This document shows positions 1 to 8,360 of a stretch of DNA of 64,000 nt, piece after piece. The notes below the pieces were generated by a model. The model was not told the origin of the DNA. It ran no database searches and worked only from the letters and a program-made list of their open reading frames with translations. Origin of the DNA: CAVZVW01 sp963778845 (GTDB taxonomy: Bacteria; Actinomycetota; Actinomycetes; Actinomycetales; Kineosporiaceae). The DNA is taken from assembly GCA_963778845.1 (NCBI GenBank), contig CAVZVW010000004.1, forward strand, positions 337,728-401,727, written 5' to 3'. The position numbers and the translations under genes are program-made. How positions within the stretch are numbered: position 1 is the stretch's first letter; every line of letters starts with the position of its first letter.

Positions 1-29
1 CCCACCGCACGATGATCGGGAGATCACCT

Positions 30-584
30 ATGAGCACGTTCCCCGCCGACCTGACCGGCACCTGGGACATCGACAACGTCCACAGCACGATCGGTTTCGC
101 GGTCAAGCACGCCGTGGTCGCGACCACGCGCGGCAAGTTCACCACCTACACCGGTGGCGCGACGATCGACGCCGCGAACCCGGAGTCGTCGTCGGTGTGG
201 CTGGAGATCGACGCGAACAGCGTGGACACCGGCAACGACCAGCGCGACGGGCACCTCAAGAGCGGCGACTTCTGGAACGCCGAGGAGAACCCGAAGATCA
301 CGTTCAAGTCGACCAGCGTCAAGGTGGACGGCGAGAGCATCGTCACGTCCGGGGACCTCACGATCGGTGGCAAGACCGCGCCCGTGGACGTCACGTGGGA
401 GTTCGGCGGGGTGGCCAAGGACCCGTTCGGCAACATCAAGTCCGGCTTCGAGGGCACCGCGAGCGTCAACCGCAAGGACTGGGGCCTGACGTGGAACGCC
501 GCCCTGGAGACGGGTGGCTTCCTGATCTCCGACAAGGTGAAGCTCGTGCTCGAGGTCGAGGCCACGAAGAAGGTCGACGCCTGA
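30..584 (+). CDS. YceI family protein
   Basis: This 184-residue protein has the YceI lipocalin-like fold signature. It opens with GTWDIDNVHSTIGF (residues 10-23), has a central segment with GHLKSGDFWNAEENP and RKDWGL near residue 153, and ends in alternating beta-strand sequence. YceI proteins bind amphiphilic or polyisoprenoid ligands; the ligand here is unknown. No signal peptide is visible, so it is probably cytoplasmic, as for many actinobacterial members. The ATG at 30 has GGGAGA seven bases upstream and is preferred over the ATG at 12. It converges on the ogt gene, with a strong hairpin between them. Confidence 0.9.
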   Translation: MSTFPADLTGTWDIDNVHSTIGFAVKHAVVATTRGKFTTYTGGATIDAANPESSSVWLEIDANSVDTGNDQRDGHLKSGDFWNAEENPKITFKSTSVKVDGESIVTSGDLTIGGKTAPVDVTWEFGGVAKDPFGNIKSGFEGTASVNRKDWGLTWNAALETGGFLISDKVKLVLEVEATKKVDA

Positions 585-604
585 CCTTTGCACGCCCCTT
601 TCGC

Positions 605-671
605 CGCGACCTCTGGCGTGAAACTGACCCCTACATGCACATGTAGCGACAGTTACACGCCAGAGGTCGCG
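605..671. repeat. Inverted repeat / bidirectional hairpin with ACGCCAGAGGTCGCG arm
   Basis: A 22-bp left arm (605-626) pairs with 650-671 with one mismatch. The 23-base loop holds a second perfect hairpin, CTACATG/CATGTAG. It lies between the convergent yceI and ogt genes and contains the ogt stop codon, so it may act as a bidirectional terminator. The arm ACGCCAGAGGTCGCG recurs at 14998-15012, so this may be a dispersed element rather than only a terminator. Confidence 0.75.
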
Positions 672-1276
672 AACGACTCCAGGGTGAGCAGCAGGCGCTT
701 GGCGGCCAGACCGCCGGCGTAGCCGGTAAGGGCACCATCGGCGGCGACCACGCGATGGCACGGCAGCACGATGCACAGCGGGTTCGCGCCCAGCGCGGCA
801 CCGACTGCGCGGGCCGCGCGCGGCCGGCCGACCGACGAGGCCAGGCCGCCGTAGGACACCGTGTGCCCGAAGCCGACCTCGCCGGCCAGCCGACCCAGGA
901 CCATGCGCTGGAACGGCGTCGCCAGCACCGTGTCGACGTCCAGGTCGAACCCGTGGCGGCGTCCCGCCAGGTAGTCCTCCAGCTGGCGACGCACCTCGTC
1001 GAGCGGTCTGACCTGTCGCAGCACCCTCGGGGACACCACGCGGGCGAGCCGCTCGGTGACGGCGTCCACCCGGGCGTCGTCGGGTACGTAGGCACTAGCC
1101 ACGAGAGCGCCGCCCGGCCGGACGGCCAGCAGCATGCGCCCGACCGGCAGGTCGTCGACCACGAGGTAGGCGAGGTCGCTCTCGGGCAGCAGGGGCGGCT
1201 GAACACGCATCGGCGCGTAGGCACGCAGGGCCGCCTCGACGCCGGCACTGTCAGTCTCGATCACGGTCTTGGTCAT
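653..1276 (-). CDS. ogt: Methylated-DNA--[protein]-cysteine S-methyltransferase
   Basis: This is a 207-residue O6-alkylguanine-DNA alkyltransferase. It repairs O6-methylguanine by moving the alkyl group irreversibly onto its own cysteine. The active-site motif PCHRV is at residues 172-176, with Cys173 as acceptor, and is followed by the conserved GALTGYAGG segment. The wing-helix region contains TPFQRMVLGRL and VSYGGLA. The ATG at 1276 overlaps the stop of the upstream sigma-factor gene by 4 bp, so the two are translationally coupled and probably co-regulated. A second family member lies at 52870-53385. Confidence 0.93.
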   Translation of the reverse strand: MTKTVIETDSAGVEAALRAYAPMRVQPPLLPESDLAYLVVDDLPVGRMLLAVRPGGALVASAYVPDDARVDAVTERLARVVSPRVLRQVRPLDEVRRQLEDYLAGRRHGFDLDVDTVLATPFQRMVLGRLAGEVGFGHTVSYGGLASSVGRPRAARAVGAALGANPLCIVLPCHRVVAADGALTGYAGGLAAKRLLLTLESFATSGV

Positions 1277-1782
1277 GCGTCCTCCAGAACGGGCTCGACC
1301 GGCGCAGTGACGGCCCGCAGACGGGCCAGAGCATCCGACACCAGACGCCGGGACGCCGCGGGCGTCGTCCCGAGCTCCCGCGCGATCTCGGCGTGGTCGA
1401 GATCGGCGATGTAGCGCAGGCCGATGGCCAGCCGCTGGCGTTCCGGCAGCGCGCGAGCCGCCTGCCAGACGCCGACGTCGGGCATCCGCTCGAGGGGGCC
1501 GCCGGCCGGGTCGGCACGGTCGGCCACCGCCGGGACGTCGGCCACCGGCACGGCCCGGCGAGCCCGCCCCCTGTGCACGTCGGTGGCGCAGCGGGCCGTG
1601 ATGCGCAGCAGCCAGCCGCGCAGGTTCGCCGACGACGTGAGGTTCGGGTAGGCCGCCAAAGCCTGCACCCAAGCCTGCTGCGCGACGTCGTCGCCGTCCA
1701 CGGGACCAGCGAGGGCGTGCGCGAGGCGGGCGACGTCGCGCCAGTGCTCGTCGACGAGGCGCTGGAAGGGCGGCAGGGTCAC
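1273..1782 (-). CDS. ECF-type RNA polymerase sigma factor
   Basis: This 169-residue protein has the two-domain layout of extracytoplasmic-function sigma factors. Region 2 spans about residues 12-75 (DDVAQQAWVQALAAYPNL is the -10-recognition helix area). Region 4 spans about 112-158 (LPERQRLAIGLRYIADLDHA leading into a helix-turn-helix). It should direct RNA polymerase to a small regulon. No anti-sigma factor is adjacent. Instead the next gene, overlapping by 4 bp, is an alkyltransferase, which suggests a link to alkylation stress or to control by another route. The call to the ECF class is firm; the signal is not known. Confidence 0.88.
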   Translation of the reverse strand: MTLPPFQRLVDEHWRDVARLAHALAGPVDGDDVAQQAWVQALAAYPNLTSSANLRGWLLRITARCATDVHRGRARRAVPVADVPAVADRADPAGGPLERMPDVGVWQAARALPERQRLAIGLRYIADLDHAEIARELGTTPAASRRLVSDALARLRAVTAPVEPVLEDA

Positions 1783-1891
1783 AGTGCTCCAACGCTAGAG
1801 GGACCGCCGGTGTGAGGGGAGGCCGGTCCGCCGGGAGGCACCGGGGGTTTGTCGGGCGCTCGCCGGGGTTTGCCGGGAGCAGAGGCCCTCC

Positions 1892-2770
1892 GTGGGACCA
1901 TCGTGTGCGGCAGCCAGCGAGCGCGCGGAAGGACGCTGTGGACAGCGTGAGGACGCCATAGCCGGGCCGCAGGTGGTCGCCCATCGCGGCGCGAGCGCCA
2001 CCGAGCCCGAGCACACCCTCTCCGCCTACCGGCGCGCGGTCGAGGTGGGGGCCGACGCCCTGGAGTGCGACGTCCGCCTGACGGCCGACGGCCATCTCGT
2101 GTGCGTGCACGACCGCAGCGTCGAGCGGACGTCGAACGGTCGTGGGCTGGTCTCCACCCTGGAGCTCACCGATCTCGAGGGGCTCGACTGGGGGTCGTGG
2201 CGCAGCATCGACGCCCGTGCCGGGGCCGGCCGGGTGGCCGAGGTGCCCGACCGGGTCGAGGCAGGCGACAGGTCGAAGCTGCTGACCCTGCGCCGGCTGC
2301 TCGCGACCGTCGCCGACGCCGGCCGCCCTCTCGAGCTCGCCATCGAGACCAAGCACCCCACCCGCTACGGCGCCCTCGTCGAGCGCACCCTCGTCGACCT
2401 GCTGGACGAGTTCGGCTGGGCTCACCCCGCCCCCGGTCAGACGAGCCCGGTGCGGGTGATGAGCTTCTCCCTGCTCGCGATGCGGCGGATGAGGGCGCTC
2501 GCCCCCGCCCTGCCCCTGGTGTACCTGATGGAGCGCGTGCCGATCCCGTTCCGTGACGGCACCCTGCCGCGCGGGGTGGCTGCCGCCGGGGTCGCGGTCG
2601 ACGTCGTGCGGGCCCACCCCGGCTACGCCGACCGCGTGCGAGCCCGGGGACGTGACGTGCACGTGTGGACCGTGGACGAGCCGGACGACGTCCAGCGCTG
2701 CGTGGACCAGCACGTCGCGGCGATCATCACCAACCGTCCAGAGATGGTGCTGCGCGCGCTGGGCCGCTGA
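1892..2770 (+). CDS. Glycerophosphodiester phosphodiesterase family protein
   Basis: It hydrolyses glycerophosphodiesters to glycerol-3-phosphate and an alcohol. The GDPD barrel starts with VVAHRGAS (catalytic HRG at 31-33) and continues with ECDVRLTADGHLVCVHD, giving the Glu/Asp metal ligands and second catalytic His. It ends with VHVWTVDEPDDVQRCVD and IITNRP, typical for the family. There is no signal peptide, so the enzyme is cytoplasmic. The start is uncertain: ATG 1892 gives 292 residues, while GTG 1973 would begin exactly at the conserved barrel. Neither has a strong ribosome binding site. Confidence 0.9.
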   Translation: MGPSCAAASERAEGRCGQREDAIAGPQVVAHRGASATEPEHTLSAYRRAVEVGADALECDVRLTADGHLVCVHDRSVERTSNGRGLVSTLELTDLEGLDWGSWRSIDARAGAGRVAEVPDRVEAGDRSKLLTLRRLLATVADAGRPLELAIETKHPTRYGALVERTLVDLLDEFGWAHPAPGQTSPVRVMSFSLLAMRRMRALAPALPLVYLMERVPIPFRDGTLPRGVAAAGVAVDVVRAHPGYADRVRARGRDVHVWTVDEPDDVQRCVDQHVAAIITNRPEMVLRALGR

Positions 2771-2831
2771 TGGTCCGGTCGGCCCCCGCCGGCACGGGGG
2801 TCGCTCGCGCGGGGCGGCTACTCTCGACGCC

Positions 2832-3818
2832 GTGAGCAAGAAGAGCCGTCGCGGGGCACAGGGGCGCACCGGCGTCGCCGATCGGCCGACCGGGCACCTG
2901 AGCCCGGACGACGTGCCGGTCGTCGGCGGGCGTGAACCGTGCCCGTGCGGCTCGGGTAAGCGGTACAAGGCCTGCCACGGCCTCGAGAGCCGCCAGGACG
3001 CCGCCCGGCTCGTCACGAAGCCGTTCGACGGCCTGCCCGGCGAGTGCGACTGGGTTGCGTTGCGCGAGATCGTCCCGGCGGCGACGGCGCAGGTCCGCAT
3101 CCTTGCCGACGCCGCCGGCCGAGCCACCGACGCGACCGTCGCCACCGTGCTGCCCATGGCCTGGGCCGCCATGCACCGCGGCAACGGCGCGGTGTTCGTC
3201 GGGCTTCAGACCGCCGTCGGCTCCAGCGACCCCAGCCGAGACGTGGCCCACGCCCTGCTCGGTGCGCTCGCGGCAGACCCCGGAACGCCGGTGCCCGCGG
3301 TCTCGGACCCGGGGCCCGGCCCCCGGTTGCAGGACCTGCTCGACACGACCATGCCCTTCGTCGTCAGCGTCCACGAGGGCTTCGACTTCTGGCTGGACGG
3401 CGACGACGTCACGCCCGACGTGCGCGAGTCGATGGAGCGCGCCAACAACGCCGCCGTACCCACGCTGCGCCTGGCGAGCGTCGAGGCGGCCTACTGGTGT
3501 CGCGTCGGGGTACGTCGCCACCTGCGCTGGGTGCTTCCCGACGCCGAGGACACCCTGCTCGACGGCCTCGCCCGCCTGCATGCTGCAGGTGCCACCTCGC
3601 TGCTGCCCGGCTCGCGCTACATCGGGGCGTTCCGGGCGCACGGGCTCGTCGTCCCGGTGTGGGACCTCGCCGCCGACACCGAGGCCGACGCCCTGGAGGC
3701 GCCGGCGGCGGCCTTCGCGAAGCGCCTGGGCGAGGCCGTGGCCACGCAGGCGCCACTGACCCTGGACGAGCGCCGCGCCCGTGACGGCGTCGTGTCCCGT
3801 CAGCTGACCCTGCGCTGA
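2832..3818 (+). CDS. SEC-C metal-binding domain protein (DUF5926 family)
   Basis: This 328-residue protein carries a SEC-C-type zinc knuckle near its N-terminus: CPCGSGKRYKACH with ligands Cys37, Cys39, Cys48 and His49. The rest is an alpha/beta domain found as a conserved actinobacterial protein of unknown function (DUF5926). SEC-C motifs bind zinc and often mediate ribosome or SecB contacts, but no function is established here. The GTG at 2832 lies after a short spacer from the GDPD gene. Three bases separate its stop from the downstream glycosyltransferase, so they may share a transcript. Confidence 0.85.
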   Translation: MSKKSRRGAQGRTGVADRPTGHLSPDDVPVVGGREPCPCGSGKRYKACHGLESRQDAARLVTKPFDGLPGECDWVALREIVPAATAQVRILADAAGRATDATVATVLPMAWAAMHRGNGAVFVGLQTAVGSSDPSRDVAHALLGALAADPGTPVPAVSDPGPGPRLQDLLDTTMPFVVSVHEGFDFWLDGDDVTPDVRESMERANNAAVPTLRLASVEAAYWCRVGVRRHLRWVLPDAEDTLLDGLARLHAAGATSLLPGSRYIGAFRAHGLVVPVWDLAADTEADALEAPAAAFAKRLGEAVATQAPLTLDERRARDGVVSRQLTLR

Positions 3819-3821
3819 GCC

Positions 3822-4628
3822 ATGAGCGACCCCACGGGCCGGCCGAAGGCGGTACTGCCGGGAGGGCTGGCCGTCGTGATCCCCGCGAAGGACGAGGCGG
3901 ACCGGATCGCCGCCACGGTCGCCGCAGCCCGGTCCATCCCCGGCGCCGACCTGGTCGTGGTGGTGGACGACGGCTCGCGCGACGCCACGATGCGAGCAGC
4001 CTTCGACGCGGGGGCCGTCGTCCTGCGCCACCCGCGAAACCGCGGGAAGGCCGCTGCCCTCGAGACCGGCGCTCAGCGGGTGGCCCGCCTGGACGCGGCG
4101 GCGGCCGTGGACCGGCTCGAGGACGGCGCGCCCGGACGGCGTGCCCTGCTGTTCGTCGACGCCGACCTCGGGTCCAGCGCGGCCTCCACCACCGTCCTCG
4201 CCGCTCCCGTGCTCGCGGGCGTGGCGGACATGACCATCGCGATCCTGCCGAAGCAGCACAGCACCGGGGGCGGGCACGGGTTCGTGGTCGACCTCGCGCG
4301 CAAGGGCATCGCCCACGCGACGGGGTGGACGCCGACCCAGCCGCTGTCGGGCATGCGTTGCCTCACGCGTGAGGCGTACGAGGCCGCCGTGCCGCTGGCG
4401 CGCGGCTGGGGGGTCGAGACGGGCCTGACCATCGACCTCCTGCTCGCAGGCTTCCGGGTGCTCGAGGTCCCCTGCGAGCTGCAGCACCGCGTCACGGGGT
4501 CGGACTGGCGCTCGCAGATGCACCGAGCGCGCCAGTACCGCGACGTCGCCCGCGCGCTCGCCGTGCGGCGGATGCGCCGCGCCGCGCCGTTGCGGGTGCT
4601 GGCCAACCGCGCGCACCGGCGCACCTGA
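3822..4628 (+). CDS. Family 2 glycosyltransferase
   Basis: This 268-residue GT-A fold enzyme transfers a sugar from a nucleotide donor. The N-terminal nucleotide-binding strand VVIPAKDEADRI (19-30) is followed by VVVVDDGSRDAT (45-56) and a metal-binding DAD at 113-115. It resembles dolichyl/polyprenyl-phosphate sugar synthases or glucosyl-3-phosphoglycerate synthase-like proteins. It has no membrane helices. It sits directly upstream of a polyprenol-mannose-type transferase, so making the lipid-linked sugar donor for that enzyme is plausible but inferred. Confidence 0.85.
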   Translation: MSDPTGRPKAVLPGGLAVVIPAKDEADRIAATVAAARSIPGADLVVVVDDGSRDATMRAAFDAGAVVLRHPRNRGKAAALETGAQRVARLDAAAAVDRLEDGAPGRRALLFVDADLGSSAASTTVLAAPVLAGVADMTIAILPKQHSTGGGHGFVVDLARKGIAHATGWTPTQPLSGMRCLTREAYEAAVPLARGWGVETGLTIDLLLAGFRVLEVPCELQHRVTGSDWRSQMHRARQYRDVARALAVRRMRRAAPLRVLANRAHRRT

Positions 4629-4629
4629 C

Positions 4630-6138
4630 GTGCCCCCGGCAGGCCGGCTGGCGATCGGCTGTGGTGCCACGTCACTCGTGTTGCAGGCGCTGAGCGCGGC
4701 CGCAGGGGACAACGCCGCAGTTCCGGGGCTGGGTGCCCTCACGGTCCTGCCCCCCTGGGACGCCGGCCTCGGCTGGTCGTCCGCGACCGTGACCGTCGTA
4801 CTGCTCGTCGCCGACCTTCTCGGCGTCGCCGCAGTCGGGCTGGGGCTGCTGGCGGTGCGGGACGGCGCGCGCCTGCCCGCCCGGTCCGTCGCCGTCGCGG
4901 GGGTCGGGATGGCGCTGGCGCTCACGCTCGTGCCGCCCCTGGGTTCGGCTGACCACCTCTCGTACCTGGCGTACGGCCGCATCGCCGCGGCCGGCGACGA
5001 CCCCTACACGGTCAGGCCCGACCAGTGGCACGGCGGCCAGGACCCGGTCGCGGGCGCCGTCCAACCGCCTTGGCAGGGCACGCCCAGCGTCTACGGTCCG
5101 GTGGCCACGGCCCTCCAGGCCGGTGTCGCCGAGCTCGGCGGCGGCTCCCTGCGGCGCAGCGTCTGGGTGTGGCAGCTGCTCTGCGCCGCCGCCTTCGTGC
5201 TCGTCGGGCGCGTCCTGGCCCGGCTGTGCGGGCACGACCCTGCGACGGCCACCCGTGCCGCTGTCCTGTGGACGCTCAACCCGCTGCTGCTCGGCCAGCT
5301 GGTGCTCGGCGCTCACGTCGACGTCGTCGCCGCGGCCGCCGCCATGCTCGCCGTCGCCCTCGTGGCGACGTCCCCCCTCGCCGCGGGGGTGCTGGTCGGC
5401 GTCGCCGCGGGCGTGAAGGTGCCCTACGTGCTCGTGGGCCTGGCCGCGTGCTGGGGGCTGCGTCACCTGCCAAGGCCCGAGGGTTGGCGGCGGCTGGGCC
5501 TCGGCGTGGCCGGTGCCTTGCTCGTGCTCGTGCCCGCGCACCTGTGGAGCGGGCCGCACACGTACTCGCAGCTGCGCCAGGCCAGCCGCTTCGTCTCGTT
5601 CGCGACGCCGTGGCGGATCGTGGTCGACCGCCTCGACCCGATCCTCGGCACGCGCGCCGTGCGACCGGTCATCGGGCCGATCGCGCTCACGCTGGCGGTG
5701 GTGCTCGCCGTGCTGCTGGCCCGGCGGCTGGCCCGGGTGCCGACCGTGCCCCTGGAACCGGTGACGGCCGCCACGGGGCGAGCCTTCGCCGTCCTCGCGT
5801 GCGCCTGGGTGCTGACCGTGCCCTACGCCCTGCCCTGGTACGACGCGATGGCCTGGGCCCCGCTGCCGCTGGTCGGCGCGACCTTCCTCGACGTCGCCCT
5901 GCTCGCTCGGCTCGGCGTGCTCGCCCTGGCCTACGTGCCTGGCCGGGTGGTCGGCCTCAGCCCGACCGTGGAGCACCTGACGCTGGGGGCCCGCCGCTAC
6001 GTGGCGCCGTGGTTGCTCTTGGCCGTGCTCGGCGCCGTCCTGGCCTGGGCCCTCACCGAGGCTTGGCCGGCGTCGTGGCTGAGGCGATGGCGAGGGCTTC
6101 CCGGTCCTCCACGTCCAGCTCCAGCGCGCGAGCGCTGA
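4630..6138 (+). CDS. Integral membrane GT-C mannosyltransferase, MptB-like
   Basis: This 502-residue protein is highly hydrophobic with about 11-13 predicted membrane helices. It carries the GT-C acidic first-loop motif in GSADHLSYLAYGR (Asp108). MptB/GT-C enzymes use polyprenol-phosphate-mannose outside the membrane to extend lipomannan; substrate and linkage here are inferred. The GTG start at 4630 is immediately after the GT2 stop. Its last 86 bp overlap the 3' end of the convergent membrane-protein gene, giving an unusual overlapping tail-to-tail arrangement. Confidence 0.8.
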   Translation: MPPAGRLAIGCGATSLVLQALSAAAGDNAAVPGLGALTVLPPWDAGLGWSSATVTVVLLVADLLGVAAVGLGLLAVRDGARLPARSVAVAGVGMALALTLVPPLGSADHLSYLAYGRIAAAGDDPYTVRPDQWHGGQDPVAGAVQPPWQGTPSVYGPVATALQAGVAELGGGSLRRSVWVWQLLCAAAFVLVGRVLARLCGHDPATATRAAVLWTLNPLLLGQLVLGAHVDVVAAAAAMLAVALVATSPLAAGVLVGVAAGVKVPYVLVGLAACWGLRHLPRPEGWRRLGLGVAGALLVLVPAHLWSGPHTYSQLRQASRFVSFATPWRIVVDRLDPILGTRAVRPVIGPIALTLAVVLAVLLARRLARVPTVPLEPVTAATGRAFAVLACAWVLTVPYALPWYDAMAWAPLPLVGATFLDVALLARLGVLALAYVPGRVVGLSPTVEHLTLGARRYVAPWLLLAVLGAVLAWALTEAWPASWLRRWRGLPGPPRPAPARER

Positions 6139-8314
6139 CCGCGATCAGCAGCGGGATGGCCACGGTCGCCGCGACCGCGGGGATCACCGTGCCCGAGTCG
6201 TTGACCGCGAACCCGATCCCCACGAGCACCCCGAACGCGAGCAGGCCGTGGCGCAGCACGGGCGAGCGGTCGTAGGCCAGCTGCAGCGGGCGGACCCCCC
6301 ACGACACCGGCCGGGCAAGCACCAGCACCACGAAGGCCGCCGCGAAGGGCAGAAGGGCGCTCAGCCACGAGCTGTAGAGGATGTGCAGGTTCTGGGCGGC
6401 CTTGCGTCGCACGACCGGCCAGGCGCCGCCGTCGATGGCGGTCTGGACGAACCGACCCAGGTGCGTGCGTTCGGTGCTCGGCCGTAGCCAGTCCCCGACC
6501 GACAGCGCCACGAGCACGACGAGCGTGACCCCCGCGATCAGCAGAACCCGGCGCCAGGTGAGCCGCACCCCCGCCACGAGCAGGGCGAGCACGGCGAACG
6601 CGGGCACGATCGCCGGCGGCCCGCCGAAGTCGCTGCCGAGCCCGGGGGCGCCGTCCAGGATCGTCGCGACCGCCCCGATCGCCACGACCACGCCAACGGC
6701 GAGGCGCCGCCGTCCCGCCTTCACAGCGGCGTCGGCCAGCGCGACGGCGAGCAGCAGGCACCCGGTCGCGAACAGGGCGAACCCGGGGTTGGAGAACCCG
6801 TAGAAGCGCCCCGCCACGATCGGCTGCACGCCCATGAGGCTGGAGAGCACGAGGTGTGACCCCGTGAGGACGTCGAGAGCCAGCACCGCGGCCGTGACAC
6901 CGGCCACCGCGCCCATCGGCCCGAGCAGGCGACGCCGCCAGGGCGGCAGCAGCGCGAATGCGGCGATCGGGACGACGAACGCGCTGACGGCGGCGAGCAC
7001 TGACACCCCGGGCAGGTTCCCGCGCCACCATGGCACCAGGTTGGCCAGGAAGGTGGCCGCGGGCACGCAGGCGAAGACCACCGCCGTACGGCGCAGCCAG
7101 GCCAGCACGCGGTACCGCCGTCGCTGCCCGGTGCGCAGGTTTCGCACGGCCAGCGTCGCGACGCCGTACAGCACGATCTGGGCGAGCACGAGGCCGTTGA
7201 AGAACCAGGGGACGATCGGTCGCACCGACTGCGCGGCGAGGTCCAGGTCGAGCACCTTCTGCAGCCGGTCGACGGGTTGGCCGCCCGCCGCGACCGGCCG
7301 GATCGGGCTGCCGACTGCCTGCTCGGGAGTGCCCACCCCGAGCAGGTCGAGCACCGTCGGCAGCAGGTCGGTCGACTGCACGATGCCGTCCTGACGGGTG
7401 GAGCTGCTCCCCAGGAGGGACGTCGCGTAGCGGGCTCCGCCGGCCGCCGGGCCGATGGCGCTCATGAGCTGGAGGTGCGGCTGGGACGGCGAGGCGTCGG
7501 ACAGCGACGCGACGAGCAGCGTCGAGCCGTCGGGCAGCTCATCCATCACGGCAGCCAGCCGGTCGTCCACCGCGGTTGCCTGCTCGTCGACCGGGATCGG
7601 GTTCTGCCCGCCTGCCGCCTCGTCCCGGATGCCCCCGATGTCGACCACCACCAGGTCCGGATGGGTCGCCAGCGCCGCCCGGACGTCGGAGACCAGCAGT
7701 TGCGTGTCGGGGCCGCCGAGGTCGGCGACTCCCGTCGCATCGCCCGATCCCAGCCCGGGCCAGGCGTGCGCGGCCGTGCCGTCCGGGCGGGCGAGCGCGA
7801 CCGCGGCTCCCGGCCCGACCGCGTCGGCCACGAGACCGGCCCGGTCCAGTGTCTGGCCGAGCAGGCCGAGGGTGGCGTCGAACGAGCCTGCCGACGCCTC
7901 GCTCAGGTACTGCGACCAGTGGTCCACCGATGCCGACCCGCCGGGGTCGGGCGTGGTCACCTCGATCGGCCGACACGCGGGCAGCCCTGACGGCGCCTCG
8001 AGGTCGGCCGCCCGGCGTCCGGCGGTCACCGCGAGCCAGCCGTCGGCCGGGCACGTGGTGGGCCGGACGCTGCGGACGGCCAGGGTCGCCACCGACCCCT
8101 GCTCCAGCAGCGCCTGGAAGGTCGGCGTGGTGTCATCGACGTCGCCCCAGGTGACCCCGCCCGTGCCGACGAGCACCACGGGGCCGGGCACTCGTGCGAC
8201 GCCCGCCCGCGGTGCGCGGGTGCCCCCCTCCGCGGCGGACGCCGATGTCGCCATCGCGCCGGCTGACGACGCGAGGCAGACCAGAACCGCGACGGCCGGG
8301 GCACGGCGGATCAT
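6053..8314 (-). CDS. Alkaline-phosphatase-fold integral membrane protein
   Basis: This large protein of about 753 residues starts at ATG 8314 with a signal peptide (MIRRAP, then a hydrophobic core ending near SASA). An extracytoplasmic domain covers about residues 40-340. A second half has roughly eight to ten membrane helices. The N-terminal half resembles alkaline phosphatase/sulfatase-like domains (VDIGGIRDE, STDLLPTVLDLLGV), but I cannot identify a complete catalytic set. The family is conserved in actinobacteria without a defined reaction. Its location between two mannosyltransferases suggests a cell-envelope role. A TTG at 8338 is an alternative upstream start. Confidence 0.75.
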   Translation of the reverse strand: MIRRAPAVAVLVCLASSAGAMATSASAAEGGTRAPRAGVARVPGPVVLVGTGGVTWGDVDDTTPTFQALLEQGSVATLAVRSVRPTTCPADGWLAVTAGRRAADLEAPSGLPACRPIEVTTPDPGGSASVDHWSQYLSEASAGSFDATLGLLGQTLDRAGLVADAVGPGAAVALARPDGTAAHAWPGLGSGDATGVADLGGPDTQLLVSDVRAALATHPDLVVVDIGGIRDEAAGGQNPIPVDEQATAVDDRLAAVMDELPDGSTLLVASLSDASPSQPHLQLMSAIGPAAGGARYATSLLGSSSTRQDGIVQSTDLLPTVLDLLGVGTPEQAVGSPIRPVAAGGQPVDRLQKVLDLDLAAQSVRPIVPWFFNGLVLAQIVLYGVATLAVRNLRTGQRRRYRVLAWLRRTAVVFACVPAATFLANLVPWWRGNLPGVSVLAAVSAFVVPIAAFALLPPWRRRLLGPMGAVAGVTAAVLALDVLTGSHLVLSSLMGVQPIVAGRFYGFSNPGFALFATGCLLLAVALADAAVKAGRRRLAVGVVVAIGAVATILDGAPGLGSDFGGPPAIVPAFAVLALLVAGVRLTWRRVLLIAGVTLVVLVALSVGDWLRPSTERTHLGRFVQTAIDGGAWPVVRRKAAQNLHILYSSWLSALLPFAAAFVVLVLARPVSWGVRPLQLAYDRSPVLRHGLLAFGVLVGIGFAVNDSGTVIPAVAATVAIPLLIAVSARALELDVEDREALAIASATTPAKPR

Positions 8315-8360
8315 GTCTACCCGACCGCCTCGCACCAACCCAGGGTAGACGGGCCCGACA

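Noticed and set aside
653..3184. 843-codon open frame on the minus strand spanning several genes
   Set aside because: Only its last part is the ogt gene; the rest is antisense to the GDPD and SEC-C genes and has Arg/Pro/Gly-rich composition typical of GC-driven shadow frames.
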